Source: Tubulanus polymorphus | Taxonomy: Eukaryota > Nemertea > Palaeonemertea > Tubulaniformes > Tubulanidae | NCBI RefSeq assembly: GCF_964204645.1 | Contig: NC_134035.1 | Location: 12,691,951-12,755,950, forward strand | Direction: 5' to 3' | DNA length: 64,000 nucleotides | In this document: in pieces, positions 1 through 18,247 of the stretch | How the letters are laid out: each line of letters opens with the position of its first letter | How positions within the stretch are numbered: position 1 is the stretch's first letter | The notes under the pieces: model-generated | What the model saw: only the letters and a program-made list of their open reading frames with translations | The model's database searches: none | What the model was told of the DNA's origin: nothing | Made by a program: the position numbers and the translations under genes

Positions 1-21
1 TTCTAGATAGTCTGTACGTAC

Positions 22-6418
<6,397 letters not shown>

Positions 6419-8374
6419 CTCACACGAGTTCGATCAGCCGTCAAAATCCCAAAAATAATCGAAAAATAGGCTTTTAGGAAACGCGAGGCCGACGACTCGA
6501 TCAAAATCGCGAGCGTCAGGTTCTCTTCGATGGCCTTGAGATTCGCGTGGATTGAACAACCACCCCGAATGCCATTAGGTTCGAATCCCTGCCGAGGGGC
6601 GATGGGAATAGATTTGCAGCGGCAAATTAGCTCTCGATAGAGTAACTCGAATCTTAGTTTTTTGTTCTGAATCATTCGGCTAGTAACAGGGCTCGTATTT
6701 AGCGATCGCCTCCAAGAAATGTTTGAAAAGTGCCCTTTTTCCAATATATTTGTTATATCAGAACTTTCCCTTTTCGGGTTTCTCTGTGCCCCCTACGATT
6801 CAAATGCTAGAGAAATACGGCCCTGAGGGATGATACCTTGTTTCTCGCAGCCGCCGGGTCACTTAGGTAAACGGTTGTAATCGGTTCATTTCTAGGCTAG
6901 CTGTGGGTCTCGTTTATAGCCTGGTCATGATAAAAAAACCGTCGTTATAGGCCTCACCCCTATTGGGGATTACTCGACGAACTAAACAGTTTTTTTCTTT
7001 TTTTAGTCAAGATCAAGAATGTAGTGGCTGTTCAGCAGACTGGGAAACAAGTAGCGATTGTTAAGCCTAACTGGTTGTAACTCACGGGCGTATAAAAATC
7101 TGACGCCCGTCAAGACCGTTGACAGTGCCGGACTCGGCGAAGGATTATCGATTTGATCAAATTAGACACGTCCGCAAAAAGATCTGCGTTTAAAATTTCT
7201 GGTCAAATTCGTGTGGGTCGTTGAGAGCTTGTATAGCACTTAAAATGACAATTCGAAAGCGTCCATTATTGTACAATGAACCCGTTTGCTGTAAAACACG
7301 AACAATTAAACGATATACAAAACAAGATTCAACTGGTCAAAATACCATACTGTTATATACAGTATGTTGTCTGGTTCGTAAAGTTCACACATTGACCCCA
7401 TGCGTACCGTACATTTGCCGTCAAATGGCAGTCAATTGCGGCGCGGCGTTGAGTACACGTCCCTATAACGTCTACACGAATCGGTCAAGAGTCGTCCATG
7501 GATAATAAGCGCATACGGCGTAAGTGAAGTGATTCTCTTTGCGGGTTATAGGTGTATAATTTTCGCTCAAACGCGCGCCCATGAGTTTGCCTTTTTTCTT
7601 AATTAATCGTCAGATAAGTTTAGGGTTATAACACGTATGATGACTTAACGAAAATCGGAATTAATTGATGTATGATCATAGAAATAATGTTAAATAAACT
7701 AAACTGAATAAACTGTGTAACGGTCAGGGATCGTGGTCACAGGGATCGCAATTAATGGTCCATAGAGTTGAGCTGAAGCGTCAATTTTTTTTAAATAAAG
7801 ATTTTCGCCTCGAGTCAATTTATTTAAAATACGTGCATTAATTACATCGCGTAGAAAAGAACCGGTTTAAAATTCGATATCTTGGATAATCATTTTTTCT
7901 AAGTGCGTATAAGGCCTATATGTTTTTGTAACCGAGTTTAGTGAGACGTGCGCATTTTAGCTCATGAAAAGTAGGTAAACCTTTATAGACAATGGACATA
8001 ATGTAGATGCGGTTTAAGACCTATGTTCTATAGATCTGAGAGATTGGTTTTACCACCAATAGTTTGTATTATATAATCAGTTCGTTTTTTAATATTAGAA
8101 TATTTTAATCTTAAGTCAACGGAACTGAGTTCATCTGTAAATGTGTGAAGACAAACATGGACCTGGGTCTGAATTAAGCTTGAATTCAAATTCAGAATTG
8201 TAATATTAAGATAACGGGACCCATGCAGTTAGGCTTAGGCACAGCTAAGTTGATTTGTCCTAGCTGTGTGTCTTTCTCAACCATATTTGGCGATCTTATT
8301 GTGAAAACTGTGTCTAAATGTGTTTTGATTTGGCTTTTTTGTTTTTCGTTTTCAGATCTTCGCGCAAACTGAAT
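6419..8374. other. Divergent intergenic region DDB1 / GT32 gene, with SINE fragment
   Basis: The 2-kb space between the DDB1 start and the first coding exon of the glycosyltransferase should hold both promoters. No TATA-like element is convincing. A splice acceptor (TTTTCAG ending at 8355) shows that the glycosyltransferase has an upstream untranslated exon. Bases ~6560-6605 carry a tRNA-like B box (GGTTCGAATCC) inside GATGCCATTAGG-like context, matching the SINE at 31.2-31.6 kb. No credible coding sequence was seen. Confidence 0.5.
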
Positions 8375-9808
8375 ATGAAACATTTTAGAAAAGCTTACTA
8401 CGGGATACTGGTCTGTATTGCTATTACGTGTATTATCGTTTTCGTTGCGGACCAAAGCATGAAAAGAACGGTCGATTCTGCGAATGCGATAGTGACGAAT
8501 AAGTGCAATACATCATCGTATCAAACCGTAGTGTACACAGACGTCGGTATACCGTTAAACGAAATCAAAATCCCGCCCGTTTATTCCAAACATATAGGTA
8601 CGTTGATTTCCGTAGATTATGTGTGACTGTTACCGGTCAGTCTGATGTGTGTCCTCAGTTTTAGAAGTTGTTAAACGAACCCATAGATCGTTTCTGAAGA
8701 AGTAGTTAGTATTTACCGTATCTCGAAAAATGAAAACAATAAGCTCAATTTATTATCAATTGTATGGATCCGTTTATTAACTGCAAGTGACTGTCTATAA
8801 CTCAATTGAAGGAAAAACCTCGAAAAATAAACTAAAAACTAAATAGAGGATGTTGACGTTTCAACTCAAAAAATGCTGTGGACCATTTTCAAAAATTTTT
8901 TTTTTTTCTTCAATACAGGTACGTTATTAGAGACATTGCTAAACGCGAACAATCTGAAGTCATCGTGCGCGAAAATACCACGCCGAATTCACCAAACGTG
9001 GACCGACGAACATCGAATCCCGTCGGTTTACAAATCCACAATTCTCAAGTGGATTCAACATCACGGCGATTGGGAATATTGGTTTTGGACGGACGCTTTG
9101 GCCGAGCAGTTGGTCAAGGGTCGATTCCCGAAATACGCGTCGCTCTACGCGAACTACTCGCAGCCGATCAACCGGGCAGACGCGATGCGTTATTTCATCC
9201 TGCACGAATTCGGAGGAGTTTACGCCGATTTGGATGTCGTCGCGTTACGACCGTTAGATCCCTTAACCGAAGTTCACACGTTCGTTATTCCCGAGGAGAA
9301 CGCCGTCCACACGTACGCGCTGTTCGACCTGAATCGTATACCTTTAAACGCGTTAATGATGTCCACCGCCGGTCATCCTTTCCTGAAAACGATCATCGAA
9401 CAACTTCCCGAATTCAAAGACCTCGACGACGTCATATGGAAAACCGGTTCGCTGATGGTCGATTCGGTAATGACCAGTTACCAGAGTCGATTCCCTACTC
9501 GTGTTAATAACGCTAGTTTATGCGAGTCGGTTTATCTAGCGAGCTGGTCTCAGTTTAACCCTATTTATGACATCACTGCCGCGAATGTTGTTAGGAAAAA
9601 CTGCCAACATAGGGGCTCCTTCGACAAGGGCGCCATCTGTAATACCTTGAAGGCGATTCGATTCAAACAATTGTCTATACATCCGTCCGCTTTTTCTAAA
9701 CATCTATACCATCATATCTACACGGACAAGGGTCGAAAACTGACCGAGAAGGTTTTTAATATCAATGATTTAGGGATACGTAGGGTCAACATAGCCGAAC
9801 ATCTATAG
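8375..9808 (+). CDS. GT32-family glycosyltransferase, type II membrane protein
   Basis: Two coding exons, 8375-8597 and 8919-9808, join in phase 1 into a 370-residue protein. Residues 7-26 form one signal-anchor helix after a short basic N-terminus, as in Golgi type II transferases. The lumenal part starts IPRRIHQTW at 94-102 and carries NRADAMRYFILHEFGGVYAD followed by the DLD metal/nucleotide-sugar motif at 178-180. This is the Gly_transf_sug (DXD) fold of GT32, shared with fungal OCH1/IPC mannosyltransferases and animal alpha-1,4-galactosyltransferase-like proteins. Sugar donor and acceptor cannot be told from sequence. The ATG follows a splice acceptor by 20 nt, so a 5' UTR exon lies upstream. 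A polyadenylation signal AATAAA is at 10072-10077. Confidence 0.9.
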
Positions 9809-10071
9809 CAGCAGATTGTGCGCTAAAACGGGGAAACCATCCGTTGAGTTGAGGGTTCATTTGAGGGTTCATTTGAGGGTTCATTTTTTCCGGTATTAAT
9901 CGGTTGCCCGAAAGGGAAAGCTTTTAGGCCGGTGATTGTCACCGCTGAATTTTCAGTGATACTGTCTCCTGTATTTATATAGTATGTTGCATATTTTGGA
10001 TGGTGAAAATCGAATATTTTCTTGTAGTGTATTTTTCGTGAATATCTTTTTTATATGCTGGGTCTGTACTG

Positions 10072-10077
10072 AATAAA
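10072..10077 (+). terminator. Polyadenylation signal of the GT32 gene
   Basis: Canonical AATAAA 264 nt after the stop codon at 9806-9808, with T-rich sequence following. The position suits the 3' end of the preceding gene. Confidence 0.6.
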
Positions 10078-10245
10078 ACAGAAAGACAACTGATGAATAA
10101 ACCGACGATTTCTCTTATTTATTTCGTCCACTTTTCTTCAGTGTTTGACAATATCTACATGGAAATCTACAATTTTCAGAATTCGATTACAAACGAACAA
10201 TGGATTAATACATGAACACTTACAATGTTACGAGGAGAGCCACCT

Positions 10246-10436
10246 AGAGCCAGTTCCCCAGTTGTGAGTTAAGATTTCCGCCTTGCATTGAAAGTGAATT
10301 ATGTCGAATTCAACCTTGGGGCCAGTTGCTCAAAAGTTGGTTAAAGATAACCGGGGGATCAACTATCCACTGGTTAACTCGAATCAACTTTTGAGCAAAA
10401 CTGCAGGCCCCAGAACTCTGTGGAACTGGGGTTCTT
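10246..10436. mobile_element. Family 2 MITE interrupted by a family 1 MITE
   Basis: The outer element begins GAGCCAGTTCCCCAGTTGTG and ends CTCTGTGGAACTGGGG. Inside it, 10318-10411 is a complete small family 1 element (GCCAGTTGCTCAAAAGTTGG to CAACTTTTGAGCAAA). This nesting shows that family 1 moved after family 2 had inserted here. Confidence 0.7.
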
Positions 10437-10688
10437 AGCCGTCCTGTTACCAAGACTAATAAATGTGTATCCGAGGCGACCAATGGAGCAGTTTAACGTA
10501 GCAACCGATCATAGTAACCAAATCACTAGGCAACTGATATCCTCCGTAAGTCGTTTAGGATTCCGTGAGTTAGTGACTGTGGATTGTCAGTCATATTCCC
10601 ATCATATATTTGTTTCTACTTACCGACCAGAGATCATCTTTCTTGATGGGTTAGACTTTTTCTTCTCGAACGGTTTTCTGAGTTCAAA

Positions 10689-13600
10689 ATGGAAATCGAA
10701 TTCGAAGGTATGATAAAAACTGCATCAAATGTAATCAATAATGATTCAACAAAAACTATTACCAAACGAACTGGTGCGAATGTCGGAAACGGGCGGTTCC
10801 GATATATCAAACTTAATATATCAGACAAAATTGGTCTAAAGGGTCTTACGACTGGTCGCTTGTTATTTTGACTATAAAATTCATATGGTTTTAGATTATC
10901 CTTAAACCTAAGCCATGCCTGGGGAAATGGCCTCAACAGCACAATCGAAAAAAGAAACAATGTGATATGATTATTCCTTTTTTCAGAATTATCCAGTCAG
11001 AATTCTTTGCAATGGGATTCTTACATACCAGAAATTCGAAAATACGAAGTAGAGGTCATATCGAATTTAAACTTCGAGGATATTTCCGAACGAAACCCGG
11101 TAAGGCGTTCGAGATCGCAACCGAGCGTTTCAACAACATCATCAGAATCAGACTGTAACAGCGCGTCAACCTGGTATCTCACTCCCTCCGACTCGACGTC
11201 ATATATCAGTTTAACCGATAGCTCTCAGTCGTCGTGTTCCGCTGTACAAATCAGACGCTACAGTTTCGTAAAACTGTTCGAATATTGGAGCGGTTTAGTG
11301 AATAAAATATCGAAAAACAACGAAAAACAACCACAGTTACCGGTTACCGTATCGGATACCGTATCGTCGGTAACCTATTGTAACCAGTGGTTGGATCGAT
11401 GTAACACAGAATCCGGTGAGATTTCCTCGACTGATGAAGAGAAACAAAGTCCCGATGAAAATACTGAGATAACTAGTCAGTACATTACACCGCTGGGTTC
11501 AATAGCAAAGAAATGTTCGGTAGAACTTCTTCGAGATGAACGTATTCCGACTATACCTACATTTACAACTGATGTCGACGTGTTCAGTTCCAGCTCGGAA
11601 AACGAACCGGATGATTTCGCAGCCGAGACTGAAACACGAGCCGTTACTGCGTCACCTGTTACTGGTCAACTGCTGGACGATTTCAACGACAGTTTAAACA
11701 AATTAGAACAATTCTTATCCTCACCGAATACTTCATCATCGTCATCGTCGTCGTCATTAGATGAATGCTCAAAGGTTCAGGCGCATATGAAAACTCCTCA
11801 CGCGCCTTGTAACAGTCCGAACAGTGGTTATCTAGACACCGGACGCCCGAAAGGATGGTTGTGGCAAATCAAACCGCAGGGTATGTTCGGAGGAGCCCTC
11901 GACAGTGTAGGGCGCGGTAATTTGTCGTACATCTTCGACACGTTTAGATACGATCGTAGCGAATCGAATATCGTTACTGCTGTAAATAGCGAAGCATCTC
12001 ATCCAGAACCTACTGCGAATAATTCCAGAATAGAATCGACGTTTGATTCTGTTTCGGGTTTAGAAGATTCACAGATCGCTGAGGTAATTGCTTCTATTTC
12101 GCGGTCTCTCGTTTCGCGAGCCGTCGAAGCCGCTTTAGAAGAACTTAATTCACTTGCTCTCGAAATGGAAACACCAGAACATGTCCAAATTAAGAAACCC
12201 GGTGAAGATTCAGCTCATGAAAATCCGTGTCAAGAAATTGATGGATTAATGAATACAGAAATGGATGATGCTCACAATGAAGACTCGATTGAAGATACAA
12301 ATTATGTTTCAAAGACTGCTGGACATTTTGTTAAAGATGAAAATAATTACATCAACAAAAGATCCGAATTTGAGGTATCCTTAGAGGAAATAGTCGCCTA
12401 CCAAGGGTCCGCCTTTTCTATCGTAGATGACGCTATAATGGCTGCGTTAGACGAAGTGATGGTAAAATCTCCCATTGTTGATTACGGTTCAAACGTGATT
12501 GAAAAAACCCGAACATCTGAACATGAAGTATCTTTCGAAGAAATAGTCGCCTGCCGTGAGTCCGCTTTTGCTATCGTTAATGATGCTATAATCGCTGCGT
12601 TAGATTTAGTGATGGCGCAAGCACCAGTTGTTGATTGCGTTTCAAACGTTATCGAAAAAGCTTTGATTGTCGCGAACGCTGTTGATGTCGAGGATTCGCC
12701 GATTGCGCCGTTTATGGACGAGTACGACTGGGTAGAAAGAGGTATAACTGAATACGAGTTGGAATCGTATGATATTATAGAATATTGTGAGTTGGAGGCA
12801 CAAGATGGAGTCTATACAGCGTCGGCTATAGATATCGTAGCCGATGTCATTAGAAGCGCGCTGAAAATTGTCAACCACGACGATCGACTATGTGAGGTAG
12901 AATTAAAAAGGTCTGCCCAGACAATTGTAGACAATTCGATTAAATTAGCGTTGAAATTCTTATACTCGAAGAGCTATTCGACGTTGAATGCAACGATTTC
13001 GAATGTAGCAAGAAACGTCGACGTGGAGGACGATGACACAATTTCACCTTACCCCGGTCATTATCAGTTTATGAGCGAATTCGTTGAGACTGTCCTCCTG
13101 AAAACAAGGCGCCGTTCATCGAACAAGTACTGTTTTAGTTTGTCTAACGAACAAAAGACTGACGAAAAGCTGTCGCTCCAAACACGAATAAGACTTGAAG
13201 CACACGATGAAATAGACGTCACAACTAGATTGTACAATAACGCGCTGAAAGAACACGAATTATTACATAGATTTCTCAACGGCGAGAAGGACTGTCGTAA
13301 TCGTTATTACGAGGACATATTGCCCAGCGATTGGTGGAATACGGATGAATGTCTATTGAAACAATACGCTGAGGATATGAGTGTAAGCATCACGCAGAAT
13401 GCTGCGGTTACTGCAGCGTTTCTGTCGAAGGAAATGCGTACGACGAACATAGCTGTATACTCTAAACAACTAGCTGATGATATAATCAACTATGCGAAAT
13501 GGATCGTCACGTCGTCAGCCGGAGAGCCGGCATTACCTGAAGCTCAACAAACTAAACCGAACATGACGAAGCAACAACAGTTTCAAAATGTAGTTCTCAG

Positions 13601-16600
13601 TGAAAAGGATGTCCAGAAATACGGTCAACGTTGTGTCCGACATATCGATATGTACTCGCTGATAATGGCCGAGGATATAATAGAGGATGCTTACCAGCAG
13701 ATAAAAAGTGGCAATTACGATTTCGTCGGGACGGTGATAGATAATGGCGCTTCTAATGTATCAATAGCAAATGAAGATGAAAATGAAGGCTCTTGTACTG
13801 AAGATGAAATTGGCGTTCAACCAGAAGATGGCTACCTCATCGATGATAGTTTTCTCGATTATGAAGATTTCGAAATCGCTCGACAGCAATCGACGATAAA
13901 CGAATTCGTAGAGGATACTAGAAATACAATACAGTGGATCGCTTCGATGCCATTGTCCCATAAATCGAAAACAGCTTTTCCTAGAGCGACATACATGCGA
14001 ACCGTTTCATTTCTGGATTCATTCAAGTTGATGGCGAATGAAGTTTGGAATGAGAACTACGAGAGGTTTTGGTTGACCGACGGCATTCTTCGAGCGCAAG
14101 TTGAATTCTATAATCAGGACTTCATCGATGACCAGATGGAGAACCAGTCTAACGAGAATGTACGTACTGAAGACGCGGAAACTACGGAGGACGTTGATGA
14201 ACTAAATGATGAAAGAATAAAGGAAGTATCGCCATTGTCTGTGGAGCCGAAGCCGGCGAAATCAGAGCGTGAAGTTGAACTCCATGATGTAGCAGTGATA
14301 GCGAGTGATAAGAGTTATGATAATTCATGTAATGAAGATAATGAAGCTACGGAGAACGTTGATGAACAAACTGACGAAAGAACAAAGGACGAATCTCAAT
14401 TGTCTCTGGAGCCGAAGCCAACAAACTCAGAGAATACTGTTGAATCCATCGACGCTGAAATGGTCGCACCTAATGAAATCGAGGAGTTGGACATAGGCCT
14501 ACATTCATTTGAAACTCAAATTGCCACTGTCGAAAAGACCACAATTAAGTCAAAGCCGACAAAATGCTTTGCGTGTTTTTCATGTATGGCGTCGAATACC
14601 AATTCTGAGGTCGATGCGTACAAGAAAACACCAATGGCAAATCAGAAATCTTCGGACAGTTTTGAAAAACGAACTATCGTCTCGTTCACAGTTGGAAGCA
14701 GTTCCAGTGATGAAAATAGCGACGATGATGAAGATTTTGTTGATGTAGAAAATGAACCAGCTTGGGTAGATTTACCGGACGTCAGCTCTGACTCATACGC
14801 ATGCAATGAGGATACTTCACCTTACGGTGATTCTGGAAGTTCAAAAACCAGTTCAATGATTAGTTCTGCGACAGGTTCAGCAACCGGTTCGGCAACAAGT
14901 TCCACAAGTGGTTCAGGTAGTTATACGACTAGTTCGACAAACAGTTCAGAGACCACCTCTACGACTTGCTCGACGAATAGTTCAGCAACCAGTCCTGAAA
15001 CTAGCCTTACCATCAGTCCAGTGGCCAGCTGTACTATCGGTTCTGAGATCAGTAGTTGTAGCAACAGTCCTGGTACCAGTCGAAACACCAATCCAGTGAC
15101 TAGCTATACTACCAGTCCAGTGACCAGTTTGACCACCATTCCAGAGAGACATTCTACCACTATTATTCCAACTAGTTCATCGACGAGTAGCTCGACTTGT
15201 TCCCTGACCAGTCCAGTAACAAGCTGTAAGGCCAGTTCAGTGACTAGCTGTACTACAAGTCCAGTGACCAGTTTGACCACAATTCCAGAGAGACATTCTA
15301 CCACTATTATTCCAACTAGTTCATCGACGAGTAGCTCGACTTGTTCCCTGACCAGTCCAGTAACAAGCTGTAAGGCCAGTTCAGTGACTAGCTGTAAGGC
15401 CAGTTCAGTGACTAGCTATACTACCAGTCCAGTGACCAGTTTGACCACCATTCCAGAGAGACATTCTACCACTATTATTCCAACTAGTTCATCGACGAGT
15501 AGCTCCACTTGTTCCCTGACTAGTCCAGTAACAAGCTGTAAGGCCAGTTCAGTGACCAGTTTAAAAACCAGTCCTGGGAGTAATTCTACCACCAGTTTTC
15601 GAACTAGCTCAGCATTCAGTTCCAAGACAGGTTATTTAACCTGTTCTGTCACTAGTTTAACAGATACGGTTGAATATATCAACGTGAAACTGACCGGATG
15701 GGAAAACATTAATACACACTACACCACCGATGAAACTATGGTCATAGATGATGATGACAACGAAGATGACAATGACAACGAAATTGGTATATCTGATAGG
15801 GATAGCAAGTTAGCAAGAAGCAGTAGCTGGATATCAGAAAGCTCAGATAAATCTTATGATGAACAGGAACCGATAGAAGCCGGCGTCGATGGATCAGTTG
15901 ATGAAAATGATTATCAGCTTTATCAGGAATGGATCGAAGTAAATACTGACAATATCAACAATGACAACTCGGTTGAATCTGATAATCGTGAAGTAATGGC
16001 TGAATTTATGACTGATTCTCAGCGAGATATATGCATTGACGATAAACTATCCGGATCCTCAATAGTCCGAGTAAGATCCGATTCAGAATGGACTTGTTCA
16101 TCTTCAAATATGGGCAGTTCGTCAAATTTGGACGACCACAAAATGCCGTCGCATAAGTGGAGCTGGATTCATCAACAACGAATGAAAGATCACGAAATAG
16201 TGTCGGAGGCGAGGACTCAACCACTTGATTCAACTGCAACCGTGGTCTCCGCGAAAAGTGACGACTATTGCTTGCATAATGTGGAGAGTTGTGGCTTTAC
16301 TACTGATGACTCAGAGTTGGGAAAACTCGACTCTCAAAATGATACATCTGAAGTTGTTGACTATGATGTGGAGAAAAGTGAAGACACTTCGCACGGACGG
16401 AAGAGCGCGAATTCGTTGTATTCTGTGACTGAAATGTTAGGAAAACTTACGTTGGACGAATTCGACTCGCAAACGTCTGAACACGAGTTGACGATGAGAA
16501 AGTCACACTCGACGAGGGGGAAAAGTACCGGTGATAGTAGTAAGAGTAGTCTGACAAAAATGCTAGAACAAGAGGACGAAGCTCGTCTGCGCAATGACAC

Positions 16601-17822
16601 CGATGATACTGATAGTCTCAAGGCTGTCGAGAAGAACACAAATGCTCTGACGATCTACTTCAAAATGGCACCGGAGTCGGAGAAAACTTTGTGCCAAAGT
16701 TCAACTTCTGATATCAATAATATTAGTAAAATGTCCAGTTTGGATACGATCGTAGAAGATGAGCAGCGGCATCAGTCAGCGGGAGCGATATTATACCCGG
16801 TTAAAACAGTTTCGACGGAGGCAGCACCGTGGTCCGCATCATTCCACGACTGTAGAACTATAACCGTGATCGAAGACGAACAAATAAGCGACGTTTATGG
16901 AGATACGCCAGCAACTTCAAAACAACTAAATCCAAAAGAAGCATCGTTATCTGCTATTGCCGAATGTCTGCCAGAAGATGAACTGATCGGGACAAGCGAT
17001 GCTCCTCGTCGGGGAGATGGTTTTGGAATCTCAAACTCTAAAGAACTGGATCATCTGGAACCGATGTTTCAAATGGACAAAGAATGGGTGACGGCGTCCT
17101 GTAATGAATCGATATCGAAGAAAAGTTATCCGTCCTGGTCGCATATAGAATGCGCTTTGTGTCGACAGAAAAAGGATAGAAAATCATTGTCGGCTGCCGT
17201 ATCGTCGTATGTTTACAACGAAAATATCTGCGACACGAGGTCGAACGATTCGTTCCAGACGATGTACGCGATGATACAACGACATTTCAGGGAACACTGT
17301 CGTAGCGCTCCGGAACTGGAACGAGCTGTCTTATCAGAACAGATGGAGGACGAGAAATCCGAGCGGGGTCTAGAACTAAGATCTACAACTTTACATGTGA
17401 ACTCTCACCTTAAGCGATATTACCCAGCTTCCGAAGAAAGGTCAGAAAAAGCAAGAAGTTGCAGCCAGTTTTCAGATGTAGATCTAAACAGTGATGAGAA
17501 TGCCGAACAAACTTGTTATTCCTATGAGCCTGCAAAATCATCGTCTTACTGTTCAGATGAGAGATGGTTAGAAGCATCTCCTTCTGATACTAGTTTCACG
17601 ACTACTGAACCGAAATCGACATCAAAATCGTCGTCCATGTCAAACTCATCATCTTGGTTTAATCAGCCAACTCCTCAGATACAGACGAGCAAGACGCCGC
17701 AGCCTCAACTATCGAACTCTGATAGCGATGATGAATTCAGCACCGGATATAAAACCACCACCAGACCAACTGTCAGATCGTATCCGAAGTTACTATATTC
17801 CTCTTCGGATGAAGATAATTAA
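10689..17822 (+). CDS. Giant acidic Ser-rich protein with multiple PKA-anchoring (AKAP-like) helices
   Basis: Coding exons 10689-10707 (MEIEFE plus one base) and 10987-17822 join across a GTATGA...TTTTTTCAG intron into 2284 residues; the first exon is short but the phase fits exactly. The protein is acidic and Ser/Thr-rich with long disordered stretches. Five amphipathic helices fit the RII-binding pattern of small aliphatic residues at positions 1,4,5,8,9,12: SRSLVSRAVEAA (~378), AFSIVDDAIMAA (~482), AFAIVNDAIIAA (~533), AIDIVADVIRSA (~620) and, with Ser at position 8, AQTIVDNSIKLA (~650). Two more, around 831 (KQLADDIINYAKWIV) and 896 (IMAEDIIEDAYQQI), resemble helices of the AKAP11/SPHKAP/AKAP3-4 group. 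One huge exon is also typical of large AKAPs. A Ser/Thr cassette is near 1370-1545. The last residues are SSSDEDN. PKA anchoring is inference from motif pattern; overall homology was not recognised. Confidence 0.75.
12372..12656 (+). repeat. Internal 51-residue tandem duplication in the AKAP-like protein
   Basis: Two consecutive blocks read EVSLEEIVA...AFSIVDDAIMAALDEV...SNVIEK and EVSFEEIVA...AFAIVNDAIIAALDLV...SNVIEK. The helix starts are exactly 153 nt (51 codons) apart. The copies differ in sequence but keep the anchoring-helix positions, suggesting duplication of a binding module followed by constrained divergence. Confidence 0.85.
15105..15590 (+). repeat. In-frame coding minisatellite in the AKAP-like protein, 3 copies
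   Basis: The block TSLTTIPERHSTTIIPTSSS plus a Cys/Ser/Thr tail recurs three times. The conserved CCAGAGAG core starts at 15141, 15285 and 15453, spacings of 144 and 168 nt (48 and 56 codons), so the frame is kept. It lies in a longer Ser/Thr-rich region (about 14845-15660) where short TSPVTS-like units repeat irregularly. Open frames on the opposite strand here are by-products of the repeat. Confidence 0.85.
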
Positions 17823-17827
17823 CGAAT

Positions 17828-17833
17828 AATAAA
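17828..17833 (+). terminator. Polyadenylation signal of the AKAP-like gene
   Basis: AATAAA begins five bases after the stop codon (TAA at 17820-17822). Further AATAAA copies at about 17933 and 17967 may be the ones used. The gap of 17823-18247 to the convergent DDX51 stop codon holds only the two 3' UTRs. Confidence 0.45.
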
Positions 17834-18247
17834 TGCTACTAGTTTCATAAATGACGGTTTGCTCCATCTCTTCTTCTTTTCGATAATCAGGAATTACAGT
17901 GGAACCTTTAGCAACGAACTTCAGTGACCAGAAATAAATCGGTTTGATAATGCGGTAAATTCTCAATAAACGGGGCTTTACTTCCAATAGTTCTTTGTTT
18001 GGATACGAAATTAGTTCATTATTTCACGTTAATCATTAAATAAGTTCTAATAGTTAATAGGCTCCACAGATTTTTAACATTGTTTCCAACATCCTTTGCA
18101 ATATCCTCCTTCAGATTCATCTTTTTCGTCCTCATGAAGTCCACTTTACAGCAAGTCACAAGAATTTAAAACAAAACGCTTATATTCTTCTATATACATT
18201 AAAATGTATTCATCAATTCAGATTTTAAGACAATTAATTGCATATTA

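Noticed and set aside
8878-9507. 209-codon plus-strand frame overlapping the GT32 gene
   Set aside because: Shifted reading of the conserved GT32 exon with low-complexity Arg-rich output; the GT32 frame carries all motifs.
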